From: Planctomycetota bacterium
GTDB taxonomy: Bacteria; Planctomycetota; Planctomycetia; Pirellulales; UBA1268
Reading direction: 5' to 3'
Assembly: GCA_014238855.1 (NCBI GenBank)
Contig: JABAAH010000001.1
Location: 113,886-177,885, forward strand
DNA: 64,000 nt
Shown: positions 9,465-18,423 of the stretch, piece by piece
Layout of the letters: each line of letters opens with the position of its first letter
Position numbering within the stretch: position 1 is the first letter of the stretch
Program-made: the position numbers and the translations under genes
The notes under the pieces: model-generated
Seen by the model: only the letters and a program-made list of their open reading frames with translations
The model's database searches: none
Told to the model about the DNA's origin: nothing

Positions 9465-9489
9465 GCTAGCAATTACTAGGCTAGCAATT
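9460..9489 (+). repeat. 15-bp tandem duplication over the alaS/tpx stops
   Basis: The 15-base unit ACTAGGCTAGCAATT occurs twice without spacer (9460-9474 and 9475-9489). The alaS stop (TAG, 9462-9464) is in the first copy and the opposite-strand tpx stop (9476-9478) in the second. Each copy carries both stop codons, so neither protein end is changed by the duplication. Confidence 0.9.
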
Positions 9490-10006
9490 TTTGTACTGCC
9501 GCTGCTGCTGCCTCGTAGTCAGGCTCATCTGTAACCTCTGGAACGATCTCGACGTACTGAATGACGCCTTCGCTATCGAGGACAAATACTGCTCTCGAAA
9601 GAATTTTTAATTCATCAATGAGCACGCCCCAATTCTGCCCAAAACTGCGATCCATATAATCGCTTCCGTTTTTCATCGATTCTATTGACTCAGCACCACA
9701 AAACCGATTCATAGCGAATGGCAAGTCAAGGCTCACGGTGAGTGCACCTATTCTGTCACCTAAAGAAGCAACTCGTGAATTGAACGTTTTTGTTTGAATT
9801 TGACACACTGGTGTGTCAAGAGACGGCACAACACTGACAATCAATGGCTTCCCATGAAAATCATCTCGCTTGATGTGCTGCATGCCATCCGGTCCATAAC
9901 AGGCGAGATCAAAATCCGGGGCCTTCGCTCCAGGCACCAACTCGTCACCAACAAGTGTCAGCGGATTGCCTTTGAAAGTAACTGCATTAGAGCGATGGTT
10001 CGTCAT
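9476..10006 (-). CDS. tpx: Thiol peroxidase, atypical 2-Cys peroxiredoxin
   Basis: Reduces hydroperoxides with electrons from thioredoxin. The 176-residue protein has the Tpx pattern: peroxidatic C68 in a PSLDTPVC motif and resolving C103 in RFCGAE, 35 residues apart as expected for this subfamily. The family N-terminal segment Val-Thr-Phe-Lys-Gly-Asn-Pro-Leu is present at residues 9-16. The start at 10006 is an ATG; AAGGAGTC lies about 9 bases upstream on the coding strand. It is convergent with alaS, separated by only 11 bases. With sodA at the left end of the window it adds to oxidative-stress defence, though the two are not linked. Confidence 0.94.
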   Translation of the reverse strand: MTNHRSNAVTFKGNPLTLVGDELVPGAKAPDFDLACYGPDGMQHIKRDDFHGKPLIVSVVPSLDTPVCQIQTKTFNSRVASLGDRIGALTVSLDLPFAMNRFCGAESIESMKNGSDYMDRSFGQNWGVLIDELKILSRAVFVLDSEGVIQYVEIVPEVTDEPDYEAAAAAVQKLLA

Positions 10007-10189
10007 AAGAGACTCCTTGACCTAAACTAAAATAGAAATCGTTGTTTTAATGTCTTCTGCAGTATTGCCAGACAGCGACACGACACAAGCCCCTACTGTA
10101 AAACAACGGATGTTTTGGTGTTAACCAAGTATTCTCAGATGCGTACATTCGATTCACCATCACCCACAAATCTCACAAAGTGCAGCGAA

Positions 10190-10360
10190 ATGCGGCTCAT
10201 CGGACAAATCGGTCAACGCCTCGGATTAATCCTTCCGGCATTTGCAATAATCTTCGAACTCAACCATGTCATCTCTCTTGGACAGATGCTGATGGTGTTA
10301 GTCGTATCCGTGTGTCTTTTTAGCATTGGGCGTATCCTCGATGGCTATGGGCAACCCTGA
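10190..10360 (+). CDS. Small two-helix membrane protein
   Basis: A 56-residue product beginning Met-Arg-Leu-Ile-Gly, with two hydrophobic segments (about residues 9-23 and 29-49) and a short Gly-Tyr-Gly end. I recall similar 50-60 residue proteins being common in planctomycetes without known function. The frame is open further upstream (TTG at 10115, ATG at 10139), but those starts add a polar, poorly conserved-looking tail and have no ribosome-binding site. The chosen start is a judgement. It lies between tpx (divergent) and manA (same strand, 73 bases later). Confidence 0.55.
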   Translation: MRLIGQIGQRLGLILPAFAIIFELNHVISLGQMLMVLVVSVCLFSIGRILDGYGQP

Positions 10361-10433
10361 AAACTATTCTCGTACAAACTCGATTACTATTTTTTGTTTT
10401 ATTTTCTAATTGTCTTCTCGACCAAGAATAGCC

Positions 10434-11438
10434 ATGTTCACTCCACTGATTTTCAGCCCTCTCTACCGACAATATCTCTGGGGTGGACGCAGTTTCCAGA
10501 GTTTACTTGGCCGTGAATTAGAGCAGCCGGGCCCCTATGCCGAATCATGGGAAATTGTTGATCGTGGAGACGATCAAAGTGTTGTCCGCTACGGGCCTCT
10601 CACAGGAAGAACTCTTGGCGAGTTAATGCAAGAAGACCCGTTTTCAATAACAGGCATATCTACACCAAGCACCTTTCCACTTTTATTTAAATTTCTGGAT
10701 GCTCACCAAGTACTCTCCGTGCAGGTACACCCCGACGATGAAAAAGCTTCGAAAAGAACTCCTCCTGACAGGGGTAAAACTGAAGCCTGGTATGTCGTCG
10801 ACGCTGAACCCAAAAGTAAACTCTATGCTGGATTACGTGATGGAACTGACAAAACGATATTACAACGTGCAATTAGCTCAGGAAGATATGAAGATGTCCT
10901 TCATGTTATTGAACCGAAGGCGGGTGACTGCATATTTATTCCTGCAGGCACTGTCCACGCAATAGGATCCGGCTTGGTCATAGCTGAGATTCAACAATCC
11001 AGTGATGTTACGTTTCGTCTATTCGATTGGAATCGGGTTGATAAACACAATAATCCAAGGGCTCTTCACCTTAACGAAGGACTTGCGGCAACACGCTTTA
11101 CAGGTCCAGTTTCTATCACGAAAAAAAAATCAACAACAGACCCTGCTGTTCACCGACTTGTTGAGAGCTCCTATTTCTACTTCGACGAGGTGTTACCATC
11201 CGCAACGTGGTCCACAACCGGCAATTGTTGTGAAATTATTGCAGTATTATCTGGTGAACTACGATTTTCCCCTGACTGGAATTTGCCAACACTGAAAAGA
11301 GGCGACTGCGCTCTTTTTCCAGCAAGTCTGCAGCCACAAGAGCTTTCATGCCTCTCAGTTGGTCAGGAACGTCCACACCTTCTCCGGATTACCGTCCCAC
11401 TGCCAACGGGCACTTTAAAGAATAGCAAGAACACCTAA
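10434..11438 (+). CDS. manA: Mannose-6-phosphate isomerase, type I
   Basis: Interconverts mannose 6-phosphate and fructose 6-phosphate, feeding GDP-mannose or catabolism. The 334-residue cupin protein has the zinc-binding QVHPDD motif (Q97, H99), E117 in KTEAWYV, and the downstream IPAGTVHAIG motif with the last histidine ligand. Length fits the short Bacillus-like class better than the enterobacterial class of about 390 residues. The start at the ATG 10434 gives the typical N-terminus before LWGG; the TTG at 10410 would add eight unconserved residues. A small lipoprotein gene and rluB follow on the same strand with short gaps, so cotranscription is possible. Confidence 0.93.
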   Translation: MFTPLIFSPLYRQYLWGGRSFQSLLGRELEQPGPYAESWEIVDRGDDQSVVRYGPLTGRTLGELMQEDPFSITGISTPSTFPLLFKFLDAHQVLSVQVHPDDEKASKRTPPDRGKTEAWYVVDAEPKSKLYAGLRDGTDKTILQRAISSGRYEDVLHVIEPKAGDCIFIPAGTVHAIGSGLVIAEIQQSSDVTFRLFDWNRVDKHNNPRALHLNEGLAATRFTGPVSITKKKSTTDPAVHRLVESSYFYFDEVLPSATWSTTGNCCEIIAVLSGELRFSPDWNLPTLKRGDCALFPASLQPQELSCLSVGQERPHLLRITVPLPTGTLKNSKNT

Positions 11439-11533
11439 AAACCGCATTGTTTTCGATCTTTGGAAAAACGAGAGGCATCTCTAGACTTCGTACTGACCTT
11501 CTTTGCATCTGTGCCTGTGCTGGAGTAAGCAAA

Positions 11534-11791
11534 ATGCATTTTACCAGAGCGATGGTGATAATTTGTGGGTTTGCTTGCACCGGTTGTGCCGCACTAGGAC
11601 GGCCGGACTGGACTCAGCCTGGTCCGGCAAAACAGCAGCAACGTCGAGCGGTCCGTTTCGACCCGTATTTACAAGATGATATCGCACCATCTGTTTTAAG
11701 GATGCCCCTTATGGATGGGGCTCGACCTCGTGATTTTGCTAATCCGGTGCCAGAAGTCACACGATCTCGTTGGTGGGCACCCGTCCGGTAG
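11534..11791 (+). CDS. Small putative lipoprotein
   Basis: An 85-residue product with a short hydrophobic leader ending in Ala-Cys-Thr-Gly-Cys (residues 14-18), a plausible lipidation site although the lipobox is not ideal. The mature part is polar, rich in Arg, Pro and Asp, and carries a Phe-Asp-Pro-Tyr segment and an Arg-Pro-Arg-Asp-Phe segment near the C-terminus. I recall this pattern from small exported planctomycete proteins. GGAG lies 8 bases before the ATG at 11534, which is why I prefer it to the upstream start at 11447. The stop is 4 bases before the start of rluB. Function unknown. Confidence 0.65.
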   Translation: MHFTRAMVIICGFACTGCAALGRPDWTQPGPAKQQQRRAVRFDPYLQDDIAPSVLRMPLMDGARPRDFANPVPEVTRSRWWAPVR

Positions 11792-11795
11792 CTGA

Positions 11796-12878
11796 ATGCT
11801 GTATCCTAAGGGGATATCAATTCCTCTGGAAATTTCTCCTGTGCCTCAATCACCCCGACGTCAATCAAAAGCCGCTAGGCAGACCCACAGTAGCCCTTTG
11901 GCACGGAAGTCATCTCCTCTGGCAGGATCGAATCATGCCCGACACTCAATAACCAGAAATTCTCGACTTGTTGATGACGGTCTTGAACGGCTTCAGAAAG
12001 TTCTTGCTGCTGCTGGCCTTGGTAGTCGCCGATCATGTGAAGAACTCATTACATCAGGTCGGGTAGAAGTTGATCACGAGATTGTTACAACCCTTGGATC
12101 AAAAGTTGATCCAGTCCGACAACAAATCCGTGTCGATGGTGAACGACTACCTAATCCTCGTCGAACTGTGTACCTACTCAACAAGCCGGTTGGTGTTGTA
12201 ACAACGAACTATGACCCATCTGGTCGTCCACGAGTGATTGACCTTGTTCCAGCAGATCAACGGTTATTTCCCGTTGGTCGTCTTGATCGTGCGAGTGAGG
12301 GCCTCATTCTTGTTACAAATGATGGTGATCTTGGTAATCTTCTCACTCATCCAAGATATGGCGTTGAAAAAAAATACTTGGTTCAAATTGCAGGCATCCC
12401 CACACCAGAGACTGTCGACTCACTCAGGAAAGGTGTCAGCCTCGCAGAAGCTACTGTGCAAGCTAAGAGGGTCTCTGTTCGCTCTCAGCACAAGCAGAGC
12501 ACTGTTCTCGAGATGGTTCTTGATGAGGGACGTAATCGAGAGATTCGAAGAATGCTGGCATCCCTTGGTCATAAAGTACAGCAGCTAAAACGGATAGCAG
12601 TCGGTGATTTGACTCTTGGAAATCTGCTACCTGGCCAATGGCGGAAACTCAGTTGGGAAGAGATAGAGAAATTACGACAGGCTGCAACTACTGCAGTAGG
12701 TGAAAATCGCCCTTCAAAACCTCGAACACATGCCCCAAAAAGGACATACGGCGGCAGATCACAAGCAAACCGCGAAAATTTTGATGTCGCAGCAGGTCGT
12801 CGACCTGAAGGACAAGCCGTCAAACGACGACCCAAACGGCCTGGGAAAGCATCCTCATGGAGAAAAAAGACTCGCTAG
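11796..12878 (+). CDS. rluB: Ribosomal pseudouridine synthase, RluB/RsuA family
   Basis: Isomerises a uridine in rRNA to pseudouridine; RluB acts on 23S rRNA. After a 60-residue polar N-terminal extension comes an S4 RNA-binding domain (about 62-110), then the catalytic domain with GRLDRASEG at 161-169, D164 being the catalytic aspartate, and the RNREIRRML stretch near 247-255. The last 70 residues are a Lys/Arg-rich tail. The start at 11796 is the only ATG upstream, and the extension may mean a later non-ATG start is used. Distinguishing RluB from RsuA or RluE by eye is not secure; the long basic tail is more usual for RluB. Confidence 0.88.
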   Translation: MLYPKGISIPLEISPVPQSPRRQSKAARQTHSSPLARKSSPLAGSNHARHSITRNSRLVDDGLERLQKVLAAAGLGSRRSCEELITSGRVEVDHEIVTTLGSKVDPVRQQIRVDGERLPNPRRTVYLLNKPVGVVTTNYDPSGRPRVIDLVPADQRLFPVGRLDRASEGLILVTNDGDLGNLLTHPRYGVEKKYLVQIAGIPTPETVDSLRKGVSLAEATVQAKRVSVRSQHKQSTVLEMVLDEGRNREIRRMLASLGHKVQQLKRIAVGDLTLGNLLPGQWRKLSWEEIEKLRQAATTAVGENRPSKPRTHAPKRTYGGRSQANRENFDVAAGRRPEGQAVKRRPKRPGKASSWRKKTR

Positions 12879-12938
12879 AGCAGCGTTTAAAACTAGACTA
12901 GTGTTGTTAGAGTTTAAGAATTAGCCAGCAAAAGCACT

Positions 12939-13841
12939 ATGCATATGTCATCCCCTAGCCCCTCATGCACAACCGTCTACCAGCAGGCTGAAATCGTTGC
13001 TCACGAGCAAATCGCTGAAGCGACATGGCGTATTCGCATTGACTGCCCCGACCTTGCTAGAGCAGCGCGCCCGGGCCAATTTGCAATGGTCCGTCTCGCC
13101 AATCAGAACGACCCGCTTCTTGCCCGGCCTCTCGCCGTATATGACGTGTTTGGGCATGACCAGGTGCTTGACCGCTGGCAACAAATACCTGCACCTGCTG
13201 ACTGTAGAGATCAGAAATTTGTTGATTTCATCTACGCAGTAGCCGGTAAGTTTACAACTGCATTGACCTCCTATCGACCGGGCGATTGTGTCTCGCTCTG
13301 GGGGCCCCTCGGTAACGGTTTCCAAACTCCAGCAGTAAACCATCTTGTTCTTGTAGCTGGTGGAATCGGACAGACCGCGCTTCTTATGCTAGGTCGTGAT
13401 TTCTTAGCGAAGGTTCCTTCCGGCCACGTTACGTTCTGCTGGGGGGCACGACACGCCAATCTTTTTGGACACGCTGAAGACTTTACAGATCATGGCATGC
13501 AAGTCAGATTAGCGACACTTGACGGCTCAAAAGGGCATCGGGGCACCGTTGTCGATCTTCTCGACAACTTGGAGAAAGAAAAAGCTTTTCAAATAAATGA
13601 GCCACCGGCAATCGCGTGCTGCGGACCTGAAGGAATGATGGCCGCTGTCGCAAAGTGGACGGCCAGTCGCTCTATTAAGTGCCAGGTCTCACTCGAAACA
13701 CCAATGGCATGTGGTATTGGGATTTGCTTTAGTTGCGTTGCACCCGTCATCGATAAAGAAGGCAACTGGGACTACCGAAGAACCTGTATCGAGGGCCCTA
13801 TATTTGACAGTCAAACCATTGACTGGGATGCCATGATTTAA
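12939..13841 (+). CDS. pyrK: Dihydroorotate dehydrogenase electron-transfer subunit (PyrK-like)
   Basis: An iron-sulfur flavoprotein that passes electrons from dihydroorotate dehydrogenase to NAD. The 300-residue protein has the FAD motif Ala-Arg-Pro-Leu-Ala-Val-Tyr (62-68), the NAD-domain GGIGQTAL (141-148), CGPEGMM (228-234) and a [2Fe-2S] cysteine set C258, C263, C266 and C283. Between the FAD motif and the next strand there is an insertion of about 20 residues (70-92) compared with the short PyrK of Bacillus. No pyrD is adjacent, so the partner must be elsewhere. The fold is shared with other ferredoxin-NADP reductase-like subunits, such as sulfhydrogenase gamma, so the partner is inferred. 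It is convergent with rpsT. Confidence 0.85.
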   Translation: MHMSSPSPSCTTVYQQAEIVAHEQIAEATWRIRIDCPDLARAARPGQFAMVRLANQNDPLLARPLAVYDVFGHDQVLDRWQQIPAPADCRDQKFVDFIYAVAGKFTTALTSYRPGDCVSLWGPLGNGFQTPAVNHLVLVAGGIGQTALLMLGRDFLAKVPSGHVTFCWGARHANLFGHAEDFTDHGMQVRLATLDGSKGHRGTVVDLLDNLEKEKAFQINEPPAIACCGPEGMMAAVAKWTASRSIKCQVSLETPMACGIGICFSCVAPVIDKEGNWDYRRTCIEGPIFDSQTIDWDAMI

Positions 13842-13875
13842 AATCATTGCCCCACGTGGCGATTACGGCCAGTTC

Positions 13876-14151
13876 TCAACCTGTCGCTGACTGTGCAGCA
13901 ACAATTCGGGCTGAGAGCCTTGACTTGATTCTGGCTGCCTTGTTTTTGTGAATTGTGTTCGCCGTCGCTGCTCGGTCAGCTTTCTTGGCAACCGAATTGA
14001 AGAGGCTCTTTGCTGTAGCAACGTCTTTCTCAGAGATTGCCTCAAGTACTTTACGGATTGCGGTTTTCATTTCCGACTTCTCAGCCCTATTACGATCACG
14101 GCTTCGAACATTTTGACGCAATCGTTTTTTCGCACTTGCCGAATGAGGCAT
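13876..14151 (-). CDS. rpsT: 30S ribosomal protein S20
   Basis: Small-subunit protein that binds 16S rRNA. The 91-residue product is Lys/Arg/Ala-rich, helical, with the family opening Ser-Ala-Lys-Lys-Arg-Leu-Arg-Gln-Asn (residues 6-14) and the TIHKNKAARIKSRLS segment near the C-terminus. Two in-frame ATGs exist at 14160 and 14151. The GAGG on the coding strand touches the first but is 10 bases from the second, so I chose 14151. It is monocistronic, convergent with pyrK. Confidence 0.93.
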   Translation of the reverse strand: MPHSASAKKRLRQNVRSRDRNRAEKSEMKTAIRKVLEAISEKDVATAKSLFNSVAKKADRAATANTIHKNKAARIKSRLSARIVAAQSATG

Positions 14152-14302
14152 GTCTGTCATTCCTCGACTTGATTAGGAACTGGGCTCAACTACTTAATTA
14201 ATAAACCCTAAATTAACCGAGAAAACACAATTCCGCCAGTACCCGGACAAAACACGCACAATCAGAGGGTTTCCCGAATGCATAGACAGAAAAGCAACCC
14301 CC

Positions 14303-15685
14303 CTAAGCATCTTCTGCATTCAGTTTTTCGAGACGCTGCGCCACATCGCGGTACGCAAAATCAATCTCAGCAACATTCGACAGAAACTTTAAAGCTGCGT
14401 CTCTGTCTTTCATTGCCGCAGCCAAAACACCTGCTCTATACAAGGCTCTTTTTCGTAACTCTATCTCTCGATCTCCCAGGCTTTCCACTGCCGTCTGATA
14501 GTTCCTCATGGCCAGTGGATATTGCTTGATTTTCTGAAAACACTCACCCAGTTCAAGAGCTACCGCCCCGCGGCGACGTGAGTCGATCTGTACTTGCTGA
14601 AAATATTTAATCGCCTCAGCTGGACTCCCGGCAGTTTTTAGTCGTATAGCTAGCTCAAACTTCCAAGCAACATTATCTGGATATCTTTCTACTCGTGCAG
14701 CAAAAATATCAATTTCTTGTTTCACGAGAGCTGTTCTCAATCGATCTAATGTTTCCCTATTTCCTTTACTGTCTGTGGTTTGCACCTGCTTTTCTGCAAG
14801 CATAACTTTACGTTTTGCCCACCGAATCTGCCTATCCTCAAGATGCTCTCGAACCTTTAAGTCGTTGCCTGACGCAGCCAAAATATTGACCAGCACTTTT
14901 TCGGCTTCTTCAATTGAAGCTTCTCGTTCAAGTAAATCCGCCAACTCGAAGGCAGTTTCAGAATCTGTCGGTGACGCAGCTAATTTTTTCTGCAGTTGTT
15001 CCAGTGGATCTACCCCACTGTCTTCTTTCGAGCTCAGTCCACGACTTTCAAGTTTTTCTCGTGTTTTTTCTACACTAAGTCGTGCAATCTCGCGCTCAGC
15101 TTCTTCCCGCACACTTTTTGTCCCAACAAGCCGCTGCCAACAGGATATTGCTTGATCGTACTCCCCAAGGCGTTCCTTATAGTTTGCGCAGTGCCTGTTC
15201 ACTACAATGTCTTTCGGTGCAACATCGAGTGCTTGGCGAAGAAAAAGCCCCTGCGTATCGAGACAATTCACCGAACCGCACGTTTCAGCTAAAGTTAGAA
15301 TACATGCAGTATCGAAGGGATTTTTTTTAAGAATGGCGAGCCCTGTCTTGATGGCCTCTCGAGTCTTTCCGCCAGCCAAGAGACGCTTCAGGCTACCTCG
15401 GCTTCCAGCAGACAGCAGAGACGCGAGCCCCCCTTTTTTCTTTCCACTATACTTTTTGGATAAGGCTTCCAAGAATCCTTGAAGATAAATAGCACTTCCT
15501 GGATCTCCCGCCACGCAACTCCCAAATAACTCAACCGCATAGTCATAATTGCCTTTCCGCAGGTTATCCGACCCTGTGGTGAAACATTTCGTGAGTCGGC
15601 TACGTTCTGCCGGTGATGGCGGCGACAAACTCCCGCCATTCATCTCCGTTCCAACTGCTTTTGTTTCTTCAGTTTTTCCTGACAT
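14303..15685 (-). CDS. TPR-repeat protein
   Basis: A 460-residue soluble protein with no signal peptide. Tetratricopeptide-like helices are visible at about residues 35-75, 105-190 and 330-455, separated by a highly charged, probably coiled-coil stretch (about 195-320). The C-terminal repeat ends with the phrase Ile-Asp-Phe-Ala-Tyr-Arg-Asp-Val-Ala, which I associate with planctomycete TPR proteins. Such repeats mediate protein-protein contacts; no enzyme domain is present. It is downstream of a 234-base region shared with divergent cobA-hemD and is followed by rpsT on the same strand. The partner is unknown. Confidence 0.75.
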   Translation of the reverse strand: MSGKTEETKAVGTEMNGGSLSPPSPAERSRLTKCFTTGSDNLRKGNYDYAVELFGSCVAGDPGSAIYLQGFLEALSKKYSGKKKGGLASLLSAGSRGSLKRLLAGGKTREAIKTGLAILKKNPFDTACILTLAETCGSVNCLDTQGLFLRQALDVAPKDIVVNRHCANYKERLGEYDQAISCWQRLVGTKSVREEAEREIARLSVEKTREKLESRGLSSKEDSGVDPLEQLQKKLAASPTDSETAFELADLLEREASIEEAEKVLVNILAASGNDLKVREHLEDRQIRWAKRKVMLAEKQVQTTDSKGNRETLDRLRTALVKQEIDIFAARVERYPDNVAWKFELAIRLKTAGSPAEAIKYFQQVQIDSRRRGAVALELGECFQKIKQYPLAMRNYQTAVESLGDREIELRKRALYRAGVLAAAMKDRDAALKFLSNVAEIDFAYRDVAQRLEKLNAEDA

Positions 15686-15919
15686 GCTTCCTACAATTGA
15701 ACAGAGAATATGACAAAGATCTTGCTGCTAAATCTTAACAAAACGTACTCATTGCCCTAAAAAAACACGATGCTTATTGATCAGCTTTTAATAAATATCC
15801 AACACAATTAAGTTCTATAAAGATACCTGATTACGGCGTATCTAATGACATAATTGTGACAATTTGCATACTCCCTTTGCTTGCTTCGTTATGCTGAAAG
15901 GGTATATCACAGGTATTTG

Positions 15920-17548
15920 ATGAAAAGCCTCCTCACTTCAAACGGTCACCTTCCTTGCTCGCCTCTTGAAAAAGAGGCTGGCTGTACCGTGCGCAATGGG
16001 CATGTGCTCTTTGTCGGTGCTGGTCCCGGCCAAGCAGACCTTCTGACTGTGCGTGCTACTCGATCGCTCGAGTGCGCCGACGTTGTAGTCTATGACACGC
16101 TTGTCTCTCCTGCTGTCCTCAACCTCATTAAACCTGATGCACAGAAAATTTCACTTTCAGAAATTCTTGGAGGGTCCACTGGAAAGGATGTCGGCAGAAT
16201 CATTGGGAACTGCCTGGCTACTTATGCAACGAATAACCGTAATGTTGTGCGTCTGAAAGGGGGCGACCCTACAATTTTTGCAAGGCTTCGAGAAGAAATC
16301 GAGCCACTCAACGAACAGTTTATCTCTTTTGAAATAATTCCTGGTATTACATCAGCCACAGCTGCAGCTGCAGCGGCAGGCACACCGCTGACGTCACGTA
16401 ACATTTCGTCAAGCCTTACCATCGTCACTGGCCACGAAGCAAAAGAAAAGCAAGACACGATTGATTACGAAAAACTCTCAATCCAAGAAGGTACTGTTGT
16501 AATTTATATGGGAGTTGATCAAGTACGACACTGGTCAGATGCCCTTTTGAAAGCCGGAAGAGCATCTGATACACCAGTCACTTTTGTGAGCCGTTGTAGC
16601 TGGCCAGATCAACGTATTATTCAGACTACACTCGCCGCATGTGCTGCTGACATAGATTCCGCCCAGCTTCCCTCGCCAGCGGTTGCTGTGATTGGTGAGA
16701 CACCGCTGCGCAACCCACACCATGACGACGTCAAATTACCACTCCAAGGATGCCGGGTTCTAGTCACCCGCCCGGCAGGTCAGGCTGATTCGGTTATTGC
16801 TGAAGTTACACAAAGGGGCGGCGAGGCAATGCACCTGCCATTGATTGAAATCGTTCCGGCTACAGATACGCAAGAGCTGAAAAGCGCGATTACCGAGGCA
16901 TGGTCTTTTGACTGGATCGTCTTCACAAGTGTCAACGGTGTTGACCACTTTTGTAGGGAACTCCGACTTCTCGGGCGCGATCCTAGAGCATTGGGGACTG
17001 CACGAATCGCTGCTATTGGCCCTGCTACGGCAACCGCCCTTGAGAATTATGGTTTTGTCTGCGACTTGATTCCTGACAGATACCTCTCCGAGGGGTTTGT
17101 TGCAGCATTCAAGCAAGATCCTGACCAGAAGCGATTTCTTCTTATTCAGGCTGAGCGGGGACGCGATGTACTGCGCAAAGAACTCATAGCAGCGGGCCAT
17201 GAAGTCCGGCAAGTAGCTGCTTACGCAACTCGGGCAACCACAGCAGATCAACATACAGCTATCCGAATGATCGAACAGTTTCCAGTCACGTGGATTCTGC
17301 TCACAAGTTCTTTTATTGCCGAAACTGCTGTGAAGATATTCGGAAGTCGCCTCCATTCTTGGAAAATCGCCAGTATTTCGCCCATCACGTCCTCAAAACT
17401 CACCCAACTTGGCTACCCTGTGACAACTGAGGCATCCGAGCCCACAATGACGTCACTTTTGGATTCAATAGAGTCTTGGCAGAGTCATCGTGCAAAAGAC
17501 TCGAGATGTCAAGAAATTCCGGCAGGGACAACAATGCCGCCCGAATAA
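15920..17548 (+). CDS. cobA-hemD: Fused uroporphyrinogen-III methyltransferase / uroporphyrinogen-III synthase
   Basis: Bifunctional tetrapyrrole enzyme. The N-terminal half (about residues 25-265) is a SAM-dependent methyltransferase with VGAGPGQADLLTVRA (32-46), VVRLKGGDPTIF (109-120) and PGITSATAAAAAAGTPLTSR (141-160); it makes precorrin-2 for siroheme or cobalamin. The C-terminal half (about 277-535) is a HemD domain beginning with a Val-Leu-Val-Thr-Arg-Pro motif and makes uroporphyrinogen III. The fusion occurs in several phyla, including planctomycetes. The ATG at 15920 has AGG eight bases upstream; the TTG at 15881 would add 13 residues. No other haem gene is beside it. Confidence 0.93.
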   Translation: MKSLLTSNGHLPCSPLEKEAGCTVRNGHVLFVGAGPGQADLLTVRATRSLECADVVVYDTLVSPAVLNLIKPDAQKISLSEILGGSTGKDVGRIIGNCLATYATNNRNVVRLKGGDPTIFARLREEIEPLNEQFISFEIIPGITSATAAAAAAGTPLTSRNISSSLTIVTGHEAKEKQDTIDYEKLSIQEGTVVIYMGVDQVRHWSDALLKAGRASDTPVTFVSRCSWPDQRIIQTTLAACAADIDSAQLPSPAVAVIGETPLRNPHHDDVKLPLQGCRVLVTRPAGQADSVIAEVTQRGGEAMHLPLIEIVPATDTQELKSAITEAWSFDWIVFTSVNGVDHFCRELRLLGRDPRALGTARIAAIGPATATALENYGFVCDLIPDRYLSEGFVAAFKQDPDQKRFLLIQAERGRDVLRKELIAAGHEVRQVAAYATRATTADQHTAIRMIEQFPVTWILLTSSFIAETAVKIFGSRLHSWKIASISPITSSKLTQLGYPVTTEASEPTMTSLLDSIESWQSHRAKDSRCQEIPAGTTMPPE

Positions 17549-17688
17549 GCCGTAATAGTGCAAATCGCTGTAGGGATTTCATTTCAGCGTCGATACGAAC
17601 TCACATCGGCAGGTCTTGTGTATAGAGAGTGGACGGCATGGCCCGTGGCCTGCGCGAACGTATCTGTTCCTGAATCCTTTTTCATTGT

Positions 17689-18402
17689 GTGTCGGAATCG
17701 CCTCGGAGAATCAGCGTGCATTACCAAAGTTCTTCAAACCTACACATCATCTGCGCACCCTTACCGCCTAGCAACATACCGATTGTTACCGCGTTTAATG
17801 GGCGTACACCGACACTACCGATCTCTTGGTATGGAACATTGAACCGTCTCGAGAAAATGACTCATGATATCGGCACTATGTGCCTCGAGTTAGATTCAGA
17901 CGACCTCTGTGTGAAACATCGCCTTCGTATGAAATTACGTTCGGCACGACACAGTTTCCCAGACCTGAAAGTTGTGGTCATATCGAATCCTGGACGAGAC
18001 CACCATTACGATCTTTTTGTCGATGAGGGAATCTCGGTAATCCTCACACATTCAACTAACGTAAGATCGTCTCCACGACGACCGACCCCAGCTGGATGGC
18101 CATGCCGTAATGTCCAGTGGGGGCTGTGGGAGGTATCACGTGACAATCCAAAACCGCGATTCACTAGAGGGCTTCTTTCTGCTCTCGCGCAGAAGCGACC
18201 TCATGGTGGAACTCTCCAGGTTCTTGACACTGGATCACAGAATGGAAATTATGACCACAAGAAATTCACAAAAGCTACACAGCGCCTTCGACATTTAATT
18301 TCTAAAAAAGCAACGACTGCTATAAGCCTCGATCAACTGCCAACAGTAATTACAAAAAGAAGCTCACGAGAGATGCCTACTTCAATACTTAAGGCTGCAT
18401 AA
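17689..18402 (+). CDS. Protein of unknown function
   Basis: A 237-residue ORF from GTG at 17689; other starts inside are possible. The protein looks like a soluble alpha/beta fold: a hydrophobic strand (Leu-His-Ile-Ile-Cys-Ala) near residue 18, a Leu-Lys-Val-Val-Val-Ile-Ser strand near 93-99, an Ile-Ser-Val-Ile-Leu-Thr-His strand near 114-120, and a Trp-Gly-Leu-Trp-Glu-Val motif near 143-148. The last segment and the strand-helix rhythm recall polysaccharide-deacetylase-like (NodB) proteins of planctomycetes, but no metal-binding D-x-H motif is present, so I do not assign that function. No signal peptide. It stands alone between cobA-hemD and a convergent small membrane-protein gene. Confidence 0.6.
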   Translation: MSESPRRISVHYQSSSNLHIICAPLPPSNIPIVTAFNGRTPTLPISWYGTLNRLEKMTHDIGTMCLELDSDDLCVKHRLRMKLRSARHSFPDLKVVVISNPGRDHHYDLFVDEGISVILTHSTNVRSSPRRPTPAGWPCRNVQWGLWEVSRDNPKPRFTRGLLSALAQKRPHGGTLQVLDTGSQNGNYDHKKFTKATQRLRHLISKKATTAISLDQLPTVITKRSSREMPTSILKAA

Positions 18403-18423
18403 ATAACAGTGAGCGAGCGATGG

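Noticed and set aside
14775..15482. Several plus-strand ORFs
   Set aside because: All are antisense to the intact TPR gene and lack starts with ribosome-binding sites.
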